Source: Takakia lepidozioides
Taxonomy: Eukaryota > Streptophyta > Takakiopsida > Takakiales > Takakiaceae
Length of the DNA: 64,000 nucleotides
Direction of reading: 5' to 3'
NCBI GenBank assembly: GCA_030704615.1
Contig: CM060732.1
Location: forward strand, 4,774,001-4,838,000
Shown: positions 23,954-36,455 of the stretch, piece by piece
Layout: the number at the start of each line of letters is the position of its first letter
How positions within the stretch are numbered: position 1 is the first letter of the stretch
Position numbers and translations under genes: made by a program
Notes under the pieces: generated by a model
Told to the model about the DNA's origin: nothing
Database searches by the model: none
The model's input: only the letters and a program-made list of their open reading frames with translations

Positions 23954-26766
23954 TTATGTCAGCTGAGCTGTTTCCAAATCTACGGCTTCCTTGCGCTCCG
24001 GCAGCTTGATGAAATTCCCTACAATTTGCATGCCGTTTTCAGTGCGAATACTCTCAGGGTGGAACTGCACTCCCTGCATTCCCAAACAAGAAACTTCCCT
24101 TAAGCTTGCCCTTAGACAAAGCAGAATAAGCTTCCCTCTGAAACAGAGGAAAAAGGGGTCAGTGTGAATAACAACTGGTCTAATATCCCAATAAAGCTTG
24201 TAGCTGTTGATTGGAGTCATTACTGATGGGTATTTGTGGTCAAGGTTCCCAAGCAAATAACATTTGTCATGTTGAAAGCTGGCATATCAAGTATCACCAT
24301 AGTAAGAGAGATTCCTTAGACAAAATACCAAATTGCTCGGACTGTTACCCAGAGGACAAAGGCTGAGGCCGGACACCCCTTTTGTGCCAAGGATCTGGGT
24401 GGGCAGTATCAAGACATAGCTTGCCAAGATTCTGTTCAAGGTTCTTGCATTCATGCACTTTGATTCCTCATTTCGTGACAGAAAAAGAAAGAGAATAAGC
24501 GATCTGTACTTGAATGTGCTGGGTAGATACGATGGCGAACACCCATGACAAGTCCATCCTCAGTCCATGCTGGGATTTCGAGTTGATCACAAGGGAAGGC
24601 CTCTCTATCGATCACCAAGCTATGATATCGGCAAGCCATGAAGGGGCTGTGAGCATAAGCAACGGAAGTAACATCAGTACTGGAAATCCTCCTGTTCACC
24701 TCAATTAAACTGCTTTTGCAATTCCCCAATTGTTTTTTGGCTGAAAATATCTATTGGAAACTACAATGGTTAATGAAATAAGTATGCAGGAAGTCTTACT
24801 GAGAGGGCCAGAGGTAGGGAGAGAAAGAAAGCTGTTTCCCCAGGAACGCCCACACAGAGAGGGAGAGAGAGAAGGGGAGAGATTCACTTGGGAAGACCAG
24901 CAAGGAGGCCTGCTTCACCCTTCTCATCATAAAATACCAGTGAGGTCTTTCCATGCATCACTCCATTGGGAGCACGCACAATATTTCCTGCAATCACCCA
25001 GATATTGCTTTTACTGTCTGAAATTGCACTTCAAACCCAGCATCTCAGATACATCCGACTTGGCAAGACAACACTGACTTTTTAAAAGGAATTGTGAAAT
25101 TACCTTATTGGACTCATGATAAAATAAATAACTGAAGCAACAAACTGAGGCACAAACAACTTGTACAATCATTCCATTACTGAACCTCCGGAAAACAGTA
25201 ATGGTGAGGAGAACACCTAGGTGAAACATAATTGTTTAGAGGAAGAGATGTAGAAAGAGTAGAGACAAGAACTTCATTCATAAAATGATCCTACATGATC
25301 CTCCAAGGGAATAAATCTAAGGCAGCATTTTTCTATGTCCCCAGAAGGCCCGAGGGCCCAATGACACAAGTCAAATCGGGCAGAAACTATGTCTACTTAT
25401 GCTGATTCAAGCTTGAATTGTGGTAACCCCTAGACATTTAAACTCTGGTGCTAAAGAGCATGAAAAAATGATCAACAATTTAGGCTGGGGTGAGATAGAA
25501 GGATACCTCCGAAAGCCTCCCCCATGCACTGAAGACCCATGCAAACCCCAAACAAGGGCACAGTGGGTCCCACCTTCAGGACCGTCTCCAGCAAAATTCC
25601 TGAATCACGTGGTGCGCCTGCCCTCCAAATTCCCACATGTGAAGGCATGTTTAAGGCTCTGGTTTAGCCAAATCAATGCAAAATTTTACACAAATGCCAT
25701 TCCAGAGTATGTTCCAGAGAGTTCATGGTGGGACAGGTATTGAGGAAAGGTTCTGCTTCCATAGCCTCCGGCCACAGACCCACAACAGAACCAGGCTAAT
25801 ACAAGTTTCACCCCATTGGTAGCATCTGCATTTGTAATGAAATCAGGGAAATTGAAAGAGATAACACACGTCGCGTTGGTAGGTATATCTTGGTGTGAGA
25901 AGAGGTCATGTACAAGGTTTTGACATCTATTAGAAAGAAGAAAAAGGGCACAAACCAGGCCCAGGAGAGATTAAGATGCCTCGGGGGTTCTTTCTGCAAT
26001 ACACCCCACCCCACCAGTCCAGAAGTTATAATATATTGGTTCACTCTTCGGACTGTGGTGTCAAGCCTAAGGATAGCCTCAAAGCAGTATAATCTCGGGA
26101 ATGGAACAGAAGAAGCAAGACTGACCTGTAGACCTTACCATATCATTTACTTATGGTAAGATTGTGATAAAGAAACCTAAACCCTGAATGAATCAGGCAT
26201 GGAATGTACACTTCCCAACAAGAAAATTTTTAAGCAGCTTACAGCCCGAGCTCTTGTACTTGTCCATTATAATTATACAAGAAGCATAATGTCTATCATA
26301 AACAGAAAACAAGCAATCTCCAATACAAGCAAACACAACAACATAATGTATCCAGAAACATACCTGGCAGAGGTTGTAAGTGAAACTGTCGTAGTTATCA
26401 ATAACCACCACAGCCCCGTGTCCCGTTTGTTCCTGCTTAGTGCCCGCAGACACTCCTTTCTCGCTAGCTGCTACGTATACCACTCCCATGATTCCCCGTT
26501 GAGTTTGTGGCAGAGTCGCAAATCCTCCAAGGCCAGCAGGCCTGACTGCAAGCATCCACCCATCAAGCAAACACGCACGCCTTCAACTACCCAAATAACC
26601 AAAAGTCTTGTAAGGAAAATGCACAAAAGATAGTACGGATGAGCATTCAGAATGCCTTACCGGCTGAAGATTGCTTTACTGGCTGAGCAACCTTCGGGCC
26701 CCCACACAAACAAGTCACTTTCGTTGCTTTCGCAGCGCCCACCAGACCCATCAGTGCACCCGCCAT
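23954..26766 (-). CDS. ASB: Anthranilate synthase beta subunit (glutamine amidotransferase), probably plastid
   Basis: It supplies ammonia from glutamine to the alpha subunit for the first step of tryptophan synthesis. Exons traced on the minus strand: 26766-26661 (start MAGALMGLVGAAKATK, a likely transit peptide), 26545-26364 (ending VVVIDNYDSFTYNLCQ), 25993-25956 (NPRGILISPGPG), 25617-25507 (PLFGVCMGLQCMGEAFG with the nucleophile Cys), 24987-24888 (NGVMHGKTSLVFYDEKG), 24646-24510 (FMACRYHSLVIDREAF ... AWTEDGLVMGVRHR) and 24073-23954 (GVQFHPESIRTENG with the His and Glu). All junctions traced are GT-AG. Two oddities: the exon expected between NLCQ and NPRG (about 24 residues) was not found in 26000-26360, and near 24520 one extra base puts HIQ out of frame with GVQFHPES. 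Either the gene is recently inactivated or the sequence has errors. Identity is certain from the motifs; integrity is not. Confidence 0.85.
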
Positions 26767-27491
26767 CTCCAATTCTCACAATCTCCCACACTTCCCTCAA
26801 GTGTCCAACACAGATTTGACAGAACCGTACCTATCCGCAAGCATGTCCCTGGATGTTGACATGAACGATACTTTATACAACTCCGCTTCCGCTCCTGCCG
26901 ACATCATGGCGCTATCACTTACTGACTTTTTAAGCTTTATCGTCACCCATCTGTACAACTTCACGTCCCGAGGAGATATAACTATTCCATGGGTTTCATT
27001 GACCTTCCGTTTGAAGCTCGAACAGTACATTATGAGAAAAAGAAAGAGCTGTATCGTATCCACTGCTGCCCATAGGGCCCAGAGCACCCAGTAGCAGTGC
27101 AAGAGAAGAAATGAAATGCAGAGAGAGAGAGAGAGAGAGAGAGAATAAAGACGAATTGTTTTCCTTCATCGTGTTTCCCTCTGGATAGACACATCCATCC
27201 ATCAATCATCCATGTTCAGATTGATGAGGTAGGCTGAGAAAATGGACCCTCGCTGTCTTCTTCGTCTTCTTTCCTACCGAGCTTGAATCCCTCGAGACGG
27301 GCTTTCTAGATACAATCGTGCACAGATTCGTGTTGGTGACTTACCAGGCTCTGTAGGGTGCAGGTGGAGATGGAGAATTTGGTGTATTTTTAGAGCTTGC
27401 GGGGTGGGTGCCGATATGGACGTCCTCTCGTGGGTATGGGAGGAGCAGTGGTCAATTTGTGTGTTGTTCTCAGAGTAGCCGTGAAGAGGCG
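26767..27491. promoter_or_regulatory. Shared upstream region of two divergent genes, with a GA tract
   Basis: The start codons of the ASB gene (26766, minus) and the DUF760 gene (27492, plus) face away from each other across 725 bases. A perfect (GA)n run lies at 27119-27144. GA tracts of this sort are binding sites for plant BASIC PENTACYSTEINE proteins, so a shared promoter is plausible. No TATA box was identified with confidence. Confidence 0.45.
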
Positions 27492-30400
27492 ATGGCATAC
27501 AGCACTACACTCGCCAGAACTGGGGTGTTTGGTGGGTGTGTGTGCGGGCTGCAAGATGGTGACCAAGGGAGGACTACGCAGGCGGCAGGTGCGAGGACAC
27601 GGAGCGGCAGTGGTGCAGGAGGAACGTGGCAGAGGAGACAGATTCCAAAAAGCATTCAGTGTGAGAAGGGATTTTCCTGTTTTCGTGGGAAATTGGCCTC
27701 TAGTAACTTGTATCCTGGGTTTAAGAATGGGAAAGGTAGAGCAGGCGGGCCTGCTTGTCTCATCTCTGGAGTTTCGGGAGCGTTTTGGGAAGGGGCTGAT
27801 AGCGAAAACACAGGCAATGACCATGTGGCAGCCAAGAGAGGAACATTCACGAAGGTTTGTAGATTTCATTGATCCACCCCTTATTCTTCGAGCCAGTCTT
27901 TCTAGCCCCTTGTTTCGATGGCGTGTATGTGGTTCGCACTCTCCACTAAATCGCGTAGGGCACATCACTCCACCACTACATAGGTAGACAATCACTTGCC
28001 ATCAGCGAGGGCATGAGATCTTGTGTAAGATTCTTTGGAGTGCACCATGAGCAAGACTTGCCTAACTAGTCATGTCTCCTGACATGTATCAATCTTTGTT
28101 ACTACCTTTTGGGTCTTGTTTCTCACTGTTGAAAATAACCAGCGAGTTTCTAACGTTTTTGCCCTCGTCTCCAAGTATCTCCGGGTTTAACTAGTGTTTG
28201 ACGAGATACTTAGCTGTCAATTCCTTGGAAGGTTTTCTGGATTCGTCATTTCGTGCCAAGAGTCTAGGTTGGCCTTAAATGCCCTAGCTTCCCGCATTCC
28301 AATACCCGCATTCCACTTCTTCTCTCTCTCCTTTTAGTTGTTGCCCGGGTCTGAAAGTACAAGGTCTCAATGTGAGTGATTGGGGCAACCTAAATGTAGT
28401 ACATGCATTCATGTCTGTCCTGCCATTTAAGTTGGAGGTGACCTGTCATGCCAATTCCATCCTTTGGTCGGGAAATAGTTTCTCAGTTGTTGAGAATATG
28501 TGAGGGAGCGAGGTTGCCTGTTGTCAGTAGAAGAGCAGGAAGTGGCGACACCAGCGGCTGACCTAGTCACTAGTCTTAGCTTGCCATCTTGCTAGTAAGA
28601 TGGTTTGCCCCAACTTTTGGACCCTAAACCCGAAGTCTAATTAAGATAGATCCTCGAACATTTCATGTGCTTGTTCTATCTCACCTCAGGACTCGTCGGT
28701 GTTGTTAAGCCTGATTCAAGAGATAGAGCCGCTGGATGTGAGTCTCATCAGCAAGGATGTGTCAGCTGACAGCACGGACGCAATGAAGCGAACTATATCT
28801 GGCATGCTTGGCCTGCTGCCCTCTGACCAGTTTCAAGTCGCGATTGAAACTTTTCATGCACCTCTTAGACGCCTGCTGGTTTCTGCCATGATGACTGGGT
28901 AAGCACAACATTCCACAGTCCACCAAACATCAACACAGCTAGAATTTGTAAACAATGTAATTTAACAACCTGACCTTTCATATGTGTATGGTTCGAGTTA
29001 ATGCAGTGTGTAGATGGCACACCAGTATATTTGTGGATGTAGTCTTGTTTGGAGAATCCGTACCGGCGATATGTTGTGGTTAACCAGTGAAATTACTCTG
29101 GGCCTAGTTGTTGCGAACCCATCAACCTCCAAGAGCTTGGTGGCCAAATACTAGTAGAACATGGTTTGTCTGGTAGGCCTTTGAATGTTGCACCCATAAT
29201 GCACTGAGATGACTATCTCCCTGACGTGGCGTATTTTGACTGGCTACGAGGAGGCCTGCTATTTCCTGTATTTTGTGCTCCTCATAATCTTAATAGCAGG
29301 CCTCCTCGTATCCAATAAAACGTGCCATGTAGGCATGTCAGTGCATTGCGCCCAGTAGCACCCTGCAACGCAGCGGGTACGGGCTGTAACCGGCCGCTCT
29401 GACTAGCTTGACGCTCCTTCGTCTCTCCACTGAGAGCGCCTGGTTAAAGCCCGTAGGGGCGGCGTTGCAGGGCACTATGTACAAAGTAGTCAATGGTGAG
29501 TGCAATGCTGCAATCTAGAAAATTCTCTCTGTTGCTTTTCAAAGAAGAAAGCCATCCAAGACAGAGACAGAGATATCAGCCACTTTCTTTGAGTTGATTC
29601 AACCTTTCAAGTAATGTGACTAATCTGTTTGCAATATGTTTGCACTGCAGATACACGTTACGGAATGCTGAATACCGACTTTGCTTGCAACGGAACCTGG
29701 ACCTCACCGATGATGAAGCTGAAATCACTGAAGAGCTACCAAACATCAGCACTAGTTCTGACATGGAGAATGGTTCTGAAGACAGCAATATGAGGATAAT
29801 TTCTCGAGTTACAAGTGAACACATGGAGCTCTACTGTGATGCAACAAATCCAGTTTTGGAAGAAGTTGTGGAGATAGAGTTGCCTGAGGGTCTGGGTTCT
29901 GTTTCACCAGAAGTAGCAAAGTATATCCAGCAGCTGCAAGCAAAGCTGTCAGGAGCTACCCAGGTTAGCGGTCTGCCAGAAGACTTGATTGCCTGAAATG
30001 GGTTTCTGCCATTGTGTATTTTCAAAGAGATGCTGATGATTCGTGCATATATACATGATATACTTTGCTTGGGGTTTGGAGGAGAGAGAGATGAGGGAAG
30101 GAGGGAGTTAGAAAGTGTGACTCTAATGTTGATGAAATGGCCACAGATTCAGAGAGAGAGAGAGAGAGAGATTCAAGCCTTTGGTGGTGTGAATGTAGGA
30201 GCTGGATGTTTGCAAACGTGCTTTAACAGCGTTGGAGATGGGGAACATAGTTTGCAAGCAGAATGACCTATTGGATTATCTGAGGTCACTCGAGCCTGAC
30301 AAGGTTTGTTTGTTTCTACATGGTTTTGGTAATGGGCATATCCCGTTTGAATGCCCACTGCTGTATGCCATAAGGCAATAGTGTGGTGCCAGGAAAAAAT

Positions 30401-31715
30401 ATTGACACAATGTTGAGCCTATCATAAGTGGGGCAGGTTTGAGTCCAGAACCTCAGCAGTCCTACACACTGCCTGTTGGAGAACACGTCTCCTGTGTTTA
30501 CATGAGGTATACCTGGCTTGTAGAACTATTATACGGTGTGATGAACTTGACTTCAATTACCCCCTTGTGGTGGGATCGTCAAATCTGCCAGACTTGGCCA
30601 GGTTGGCTACAAGTTCTGGTGATATATTCTGTCCATACACCCTGAACTTTTCTGAGGGTAAACCTTTTGGTCGTGTTCAGGGCATAGAAAGGGAGGCACA
30701 TGTACTAATCCAAGACTGAAAGTGAACACATGAATCTCTGAATTTGTATTTGGTGGTTTCTAGGTAGCGGAGCTGTCACAGCCGGCATCTTCGGAGGTGG
30801 GAAACGTAATACAGCAGGTAATTGATGGCCTCATGGCGACCCTCTGCCAGGAGAAAAGTCCCCCCAAGACGCTCCCGTTTGGAAGTGGAACCAGTAGCAT
30901 CACCAGTTCATGGGAACATGATGGAGCACCTGCAGAACTTCTCAGCAACCTTCCATTACAGTTCCAATCATCTTCAACAGTGACTCGAGACTACTTGGCA
31001 AGGCTTCTCTTCTGGTACGCACTGGGCTTGGTCTTAACTCCCTTTCTAACCATCTAACTAACTCCTGTCAGTGATCAACTGATTTTAACAGATTACTGGT
31101 TAGGTTCTTCTGTGTGTGTTTGTGAAGGGTTGGCCATTTCAGGTTGCTGCAATCCCTTTGCCAGGGCGACTTTTAACGTGATATATCGCATCACTGGTAA
31201 GGATTCTCTTAATTTTTGGACAACATGAAGGTGGCAAGTTTTGCTCTTCCATTCTGTCGTATCTGTAGTCTTTCTCATTGGGCATCTTAGATTGGGGAGC
31301 ACCATGCTGATTCACGATGCGCATAGAAGTGGTAACCCTTGAAGGAGGGGGCTATGGTAGTTCCTGTTGAGGATGGTTTAACAGTCCACTGGACTTAAGG
31401 TTGGCTATGTCTATTCCATGAGTGCCTTCAGAGATTTACCATTGCATGCTGAGAAAGATCCATCATTCAGCAGTTGGATATGGACTGTTGCTTGTCAACG
31501 CAAGTGGAGCTCTTATAAATGTAGTCAAAAGCCTGTATTAAGATATGCATGAAATTGTACTTACAATCTGGAATGTTGTGAGCTTGTTCAACAGGTGTAT
31601 GCTTTTGGGTCATCATATGAGAGGACTGGAGTACCGCCTTGAACTCAGTCGGACGCTTAGCCTTTCTGGGGACATTGCACTTGGTATGGATGAAGGGAGG
31701 CCTGAATTAAATTGA
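27492..31715 (+). CDS. DUF760 family protein, probably chloroplast
   Basis: A six-exon model with GT-AG junctions: 27492-27854, 28690-28898, 29651 to about 29967, 30230-30303, 30764-31014, 31595-31715. Exon 1 (start MAYSTTLARTG) looks like a transit peptide. The first DUF760 half spans exons 2-3: LLSLIQEIEPLDVSLISKDV, DAMKRTISGMLGLLPSDQF, then YTLRNAEYRLCLQRNLDL. After an acidic linker and a short helix (YIQQLQAKLSG), the second half spans exons 4-6: NDLLDYLRSLEPDKVAELSQ, TRDYLARLLFWCMLLGH, RGLEYRLELSRTLSL. The order matches Arabidopsis At1g48450/At3g17800-type proteins from memory; their biochemical role is unknown. The exon 3-4 junction is the least certain: the best-looking donor (after ATQ) gives the wrong phase, and a donor eight bases later gives the right one. 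No stop or shift was seen elsewhere. Confidence 0.85.
29188..29357. mobile_element. Foldback MITE in an intron of the DUF760 gene
   Basis: Long inverted arms: the left includes ATGCACTGA, CTGACGTGGCGTATTTTG and GGAGGCCTGCTAT; the right includes ATAGCAGGCCTCC, AAAACGTGCCATGT and TCAGTGCAT. The arms run from about 29199 to 29255 and from about 29293 to 29345 with few mismatches around a 35-base loop. No coding capacity. It lies in the intron between 28898 and 29651. Confidence 0.8.
29352..29485. mobile_element. Second small foldback element next to the MITE
   Basis: GTAGCACCCTGCAACGC at about 29355-29371 is complementary to GCGTTGCAGGGCACTA at about 29462-29477. The inner arms ACGGGCTGTAACC and GGTTAAAGCCCGT also pair. 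It adjoins or slightly overlaps the preceding MITE. Confidence 0.65.
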
Positions 31716-32280
31716 ACAATACTAGTGGGCCTCGGATCTCTCTAGGTTATGTTTTGGGTTGGAATTGAGCTATTCATATTGGAGGACATTTTATGTGAGA
31801 TGAAAGCTCCCTAGTGGTGATTTAGCGATTTAGGATCTGCCCAAAAGTGTAGGTAGTTTTTCTGCTTAGTGTTTTTTTTTCATATTTCCTAAATCGCTGG
31901 CGGGGCCACGTGTGAATGGAGCGAGAATATCGAAGTGACAGTTAGAAAAGTGGCTATATTCCAGGTGGCACGTTTTAACTGGTCCACATTGTAAATATTA
32001 TTTATCTGCTAAGTGCTTTTTGGCCGAAATTTCGGATTTTACACCCCCATAATTCCTTTGTACAAGTAGCCAACCGAGTTTCCAGGTCGAAATCTGGCGA
32101 TTTTTTGCCAGAAAAAAAACGTTGAGTGTTTACCATCTGTCATCATCCATTTTATCATAGTTTTCTTTCTCGCACGATTTTTGAGCAAGTCCCAGACATG
32201 AATGGAGATTTTACAGATACACTTAGCTCAATTGCCCCTCTTTTTTTGTAAAAGGTTCTGCATGTGATAGCAGAAAGTTG
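31716..32280. other. 3' flank of the DUF760 gene; nothing else readable
   Basis: No gene is visible. A short inverted pair, GCGATTTAGGA against TTCCTAAATCGC, lies at about 31824 and 31886. Confidence 0.35.
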
Positions 32281-32900
32281 TATTCATATATATATATATA
32301 TATTTATTTATTTATTTATTTATTTATTTTTGAGTTGAACAGGGTCGGTGCCCTGGAGTGGTTTTATTAAGATTATTTGAAGGGAAAAAAATTAAAACCC
32401 TTTGAGTGGCACGTGGCCGCCATAAGGCCTTAACACACGAAGAACGTGACGGATGGTCCGTGGAAGAAGACGCTTAGCCAAGCTAAGTAAGGAGAGGCAG
32501 GTCTCAAAGGAGGCATGAATGTCTCAACAAGATCCATTGCATCCTAGACATGCTAAGAACTACTTTCTAGGAAAGATGTACTTCAGACTAAGGTTCCTAC
32601 TCTGTAAATGCCGGAGATTTGATGAATTCCGATTCTAGTAAGTTTTCACTTGGTGCAGCCAATAGAGAGAAAGGAGACTGTGTTGCTCTATCTGATGAAG
32701 GCGAGCTTTGTCTTCGTGGAAGCCTTCACATGTTTCCAGATAACATCTGCCTTGTCAAACTTTGGGGAAGCAGTAGAGGACGGCTCGCTTCCTCCTCCAT
32801 TGAGGGGGGATCTGGCTAGGCCAGACGCAGGAGTCAAGTCCTGAGCAGGAGCAAATGATTCCCCCTCTCCCCCAGGTGGAATTGAACTTGTGAATGAGCG
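32280..32900 (-). repeat. Possible inverted member of the SINE-like family, with (TA)n/(TTTA)n tail
   Basis: Read on the minus strand, a B-box-like AAGTTCAATTCC lies near 32885, a GC-rich body follows, and the far end has GGGTTTTAATTTTTTTCCCT near 32390-32370, then CCAGGGCACC and a run of TAAA/TA units at 32283-32332. The same end text and TA tail appear in plus orientation at about 62962-63050, beyond the SINE-like element there. The A box is not clear here, so membership is tentative. Confidence 0.35.
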
Positions 32901-33078
32901 CTTGTTCCCATTCCGGTTTTTTGGCGATTCCTGCACACATTTTTTTCCAGGCCAGCTTAGCTACAATGGTGAGTTAAAAAAAAATCCTTGATAGCACTGC
33001 AGTAGCATTGGTGTTCAATGTTTGCATGGACCAGTTGTCCCTCCCCAACTGTAACCTAGATTCTGCCCACAGAAGTTT

Positions 33079-34323
33079 TTAGGTATAAAATAATTTGAGA
33101 CGATCGCCATTAATGCGAGTGAGCAAAGGATCTCCATTGATTGTAGCCAATTGAATTGAGCCATTTGGAAAAACTTCCACTATGCGGTATGGGCCAAGCC
33201 ATCGCATCTTCAATTTGCCAGGAAACTTTTGAAATCGACTGTCATAAAGAAGGACCAGATCCAGAGTTTTAAACGTTTTAGACTTAAGACGGCTATCATA
33301 ATAGTCCTTCCGCCGCAATTGGGTAACTTCAATAGTTTGTAACGCTTGTCGACAAAGTTCATCCAGTTTCACCAACTGCAACAGACGAGCCGATATGGAC
33401 GCACTATTGCCTAGACGCTCTTCGATAGCAATACGGAGAGATGGTATCTCCAACTCGATAGGCAAAATTGCCTCCTGGCCATAAACAAGTTGAAACGGCG
33501 TAAAGCCTGTAGTAACTTTAAATGCAGTCCGATAGGCCCATAGTGCAGAGAAAAGTTTCATATCCCAATCGGAACCAGCTCCGGAAATAGTTTTAGTCAA
33601 AATTCCACATAAGAGTCCATTAGTCTTCTCAGTCTGCCCGTTAGCACAGGGGTGATAGGGTGTAGTCTTACTATGCTTAATGACATATTTAGCAGTCAAT
33701 TGCTCAATAGTGGAATTTAAAAAATGTGTGCCACGATCGCTCACCAACTCGCGAGGGCATCCAAATCGCGTAATAATATTTTCGTATAAAAATTGAGCAA
33801 CCACATTGGCAGTATCAGTACGGGTGGCCATTGCTTCTGCCCATTTAGTCACGTACTCTGTTGCTACAAGGATATATCGTTTTTGGCCATTACAAGAAGC
33901 CGGGGCGATAGGACCAACAAAATCGATACCCCACTTCTCAAAGGGTGCTTGAGCCAAAATAGGAACTAATGGCATGGAACTAGAACGTATTGGCTTCCCA
34001 ACTCGTTGACATGCATCACAACGACGCACATAAGCAAAGGCATCTTTAAACAATGTGGGCCACCAATACCCTGATAGTAACACCTTTCTTCCGGTCGCAT
34101 TGCCAGCAAAATGACCACCACAAGAATCGGCGTGACAACCTTCAAGTATCGTAGGGATTTCTGCTTCCATAATGCAACGCCGCAAAACTCCATCTTTACC
34201 AAGCTTATACAAAGTTTCTCCAATAATTGTGTAAGGGGCCGACTTTTCAACCAATCGACGCTTCTGTTTTTCAGTGTACTCCTCAGGGAATTGCTGTAAT
34301 GACAAATAGTTATATAAGGGCAT
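33079..34323 (-). mobile_element. Ty3/gypsy integrase
   Basis: A 414-codon frame with no internal stop. The zinc-binding H2C2 part is near residues 64-110 (CHADSCGGHF ... VRRCDACQRVGKP). The DDE core has FEKWGIDFVGPI for the first Asp, ELVSDRGTHF for the second and CANGQTEKTNG for the Glu. The C-terminal part ends with KMRWLGPYRIVEVFPNGSI and a GDRLKLFYT terminus, with no chromodomain. Its upstream partner RT-RNase H lies at 34415-35700 on the same strand. The integrase is the best-preserved part of the element, and the rest is broken. No 3' LTR was recognised below 33079. Confidence 0.93.
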
Positions 34324-34414
34324 ATTCCCTTGTCACAACATCAATCACAAAAAGCGCAGCATCTAGAAAGGAATCATCTATCGGCTCTTCACCTACTTCC
34401 TTCGATAGACGACT

Positions 34415-35978
34415 TCAATGATCGGCATTAGCATGTTTACGCCTAGGGCGAACCACAATTTTGAAAGTAAACTCTTGTAACAAAATAACCCATCGAGCCA
34501 CTCGTCCGCTCAATTGAGGTTTATTGATAAGATATTTTAAGGCATCGTGATCCACGTGAAAAACAAAGGGGTATCCCAATAAATAATGGTGAAATTTTTG
34601 AACCGAATAGATCATGCCCAGACCTTCCCTCTCAGTAGTAGTATAACTTACTTTTGCAGCAGCCAATTGACGACTCGCAAAATAAATCGGATGATCAAAT
34701 GACTTTCCATCCTTCTGACTCAAAACACTACCAATTGCATAATTTGAGGCATCCACATATACTTGAAATTCCTTATTCCAATCAGGGGCAATCAAGATCG
34801 GTGCCTTTATCAATCGTCCCTTCAATTCATTAAAGGAACATTGACAATCTCGCGTCCATTGCGGCTCTGCATCATGCTTTAATAATTGTGTCAGAGGTAA
34901 AGCAATCTCAGCATATCGACGGATGAATCGGCGATAGTAACCAACATGCCCAAGAAACGCCCGTATTTCTGTTACCGTAGTGGGAGTAGGCAGCTGAATA
35001 ATGATTTCAACCTTAGCGGGGTCAGTCGATATACAGCGAATAGAGACGATATGGCCCAATAGCTTCCCCTTTGTAACCAAAATTTGGCATTTTCTTGCAT
35101 TCAAAGAGATACCATACTCTTGACATTTCTGGAAGCACAACTTCCAACATCTCCACATGGGTGGCCTTATCGCTATAGACACAGAAGTCATCAAGGAATA
35201 TTTCCATGAACAATCGCAAATAGTCTTGAAACGCTGCAGTCATCACCCGTTGGAAAGTAGCAGGGGCATTACAAAGCCCAAATGGCATAACTTTATAAGT
35301 ATAAGTGCCCCAATCGGTGGTAAAGGTGGTCTTAGCGCGGTCTTCCTCGGCAATCGTGATTTGGTTATAACCTGAGAAACCATCAAGGAAGGAATAACAC
35401 TCATGGCCAGCGACTGCATCCAGAATAGTATCGGTGAAAGGCAATGGAAAATAGTCTATCCTAGTAACTGCATTAAGCTTTTGAAAGTCCTAGCAAATTC
35501 GCACCTTACCCGATTGCTTCTTGAAAACAACCACTATTGGCGATACCCAATCACTATATGGAACAGGATAAATAAAATCAGCTGCCAGCAATTTATCCAA
35601 CTTTTCCTTCACCAATAAAGAGTATTTAGGGTTCAATTGATGTTGGCATTGCCGTACCGGAATTGCCCACTCCTCTAGGACAATCCGATGCTAACAGATC
35701 TAGGGTGGTACCCCACGGAGATCGGTATAATTCCAAGCAAAAGTTGTGCGATTGCGTTTGAAAAATTCCTTCCACATAGACAATTCATCCGCCGGAATCT
35801 CTGCAGAAAGAATGATGTCATTGGGTTCCTCCTCAGTACCAATATTTATAGACTGGTATGGATCTTTCTTTACCAAAGGTGCTCGACTATCATCATCAGA
35901 ATTATACCATTCAATATCCTCCGATAGAACTGCGGACTCCCACTCTGACTCATATAAGTGGGACAAACGCCTTGCCAT
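34415..35978 (-). mobile_element. Ty3/gypsy reverse transcriptase and RNase H, broken
   Basis: From right to left: a linker frame (35978-35700) with the gypsy pre-RT signature TFAWNYTDLRGVPP. RT fingers (LDKLLAADFIYPVPYSDW) with a stop near 35495. RT palm in 35444-35120 (FLDGFSGYNQITIAEEDRAK, VMPFGLCNAPATFQRVM and the catalytic FLDDF). After a frame change near 35120 come the rest of RT (KGKLLGHIVS, FLGHVGYYRRFI) and RNase H (VYVDASNYAIGSVLSQKDGK, TTTEREGLGMIYSV, FHVDHDALKYLI), ending near 34415. One stop and at least one shift make it inactive. It is a different lineage from the relic at 13-14 kb. Confidence 0.9.
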
Positions 35979-36140
35979 CGCAATATGGCATCATCAGAGT
36001 CATCGTCAAAATCGTCGGGCCATGGATACTCACATGAGTGGTGGCGTACCAGTATCGGCTTCACTGGTCTACCCTTCGGCTTCAGAAGTAAACTCAGACT
36101 CCACCTCTTGAGTCTCACCATGATATGCCACAGGATACAT

Positions 36141-36455
36141 CTACAGGGTAGTCTTATTCGACTTTTTTCCCAAAGTCAGAGTCTCTTTACCCCAGTCATT
36201 TTTAGCCTTGGCTTGGTATAACCATGGGCGGCCTAGCAAAATAGGGTAAGAATGAGTCGAAACATTCAATCTGAAGACTATATAGTCGATACGATACTCC
36301 AAACCCGCGATAGTGGAGGGAACGGCAACCAAAACACCCATTGGTTTAACCCGGCTCTGGTCGGCCATTCTTAAAATCAATCGGGTAGAATGCAAAGGGC
36401 CCAGACCTAGTTCATCCATAGTATCTGAACTCAAGATTGACACTGGATCCACCAT
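36141..36455 (-). mobile_element. Retropepsin-like region of the gypsy element
   Basis: The frame reads DPVSILSSDTMDELGLG and RLILRMADQSRVKPMGVL, then YPILLGRPWLYQAKAK. This corresponds to a retroviral-type aspartic protease: the D-S-S region after the active-site Asp, the flap region and the ILGRPWL segment. The start of the domain, with the catalytic Asp, falls at the truncated right end near 36455. No gag of this element is found beyond it. Confidence 0.75.

Noticed and set aside
27390-27995. Minus-strand and second plus-strand frames of about 200 codons
   Set aside because: Shadows of the GC-rich first exon of the DUF760 gene, whose own frame gives a phase-correct donor at 27854.
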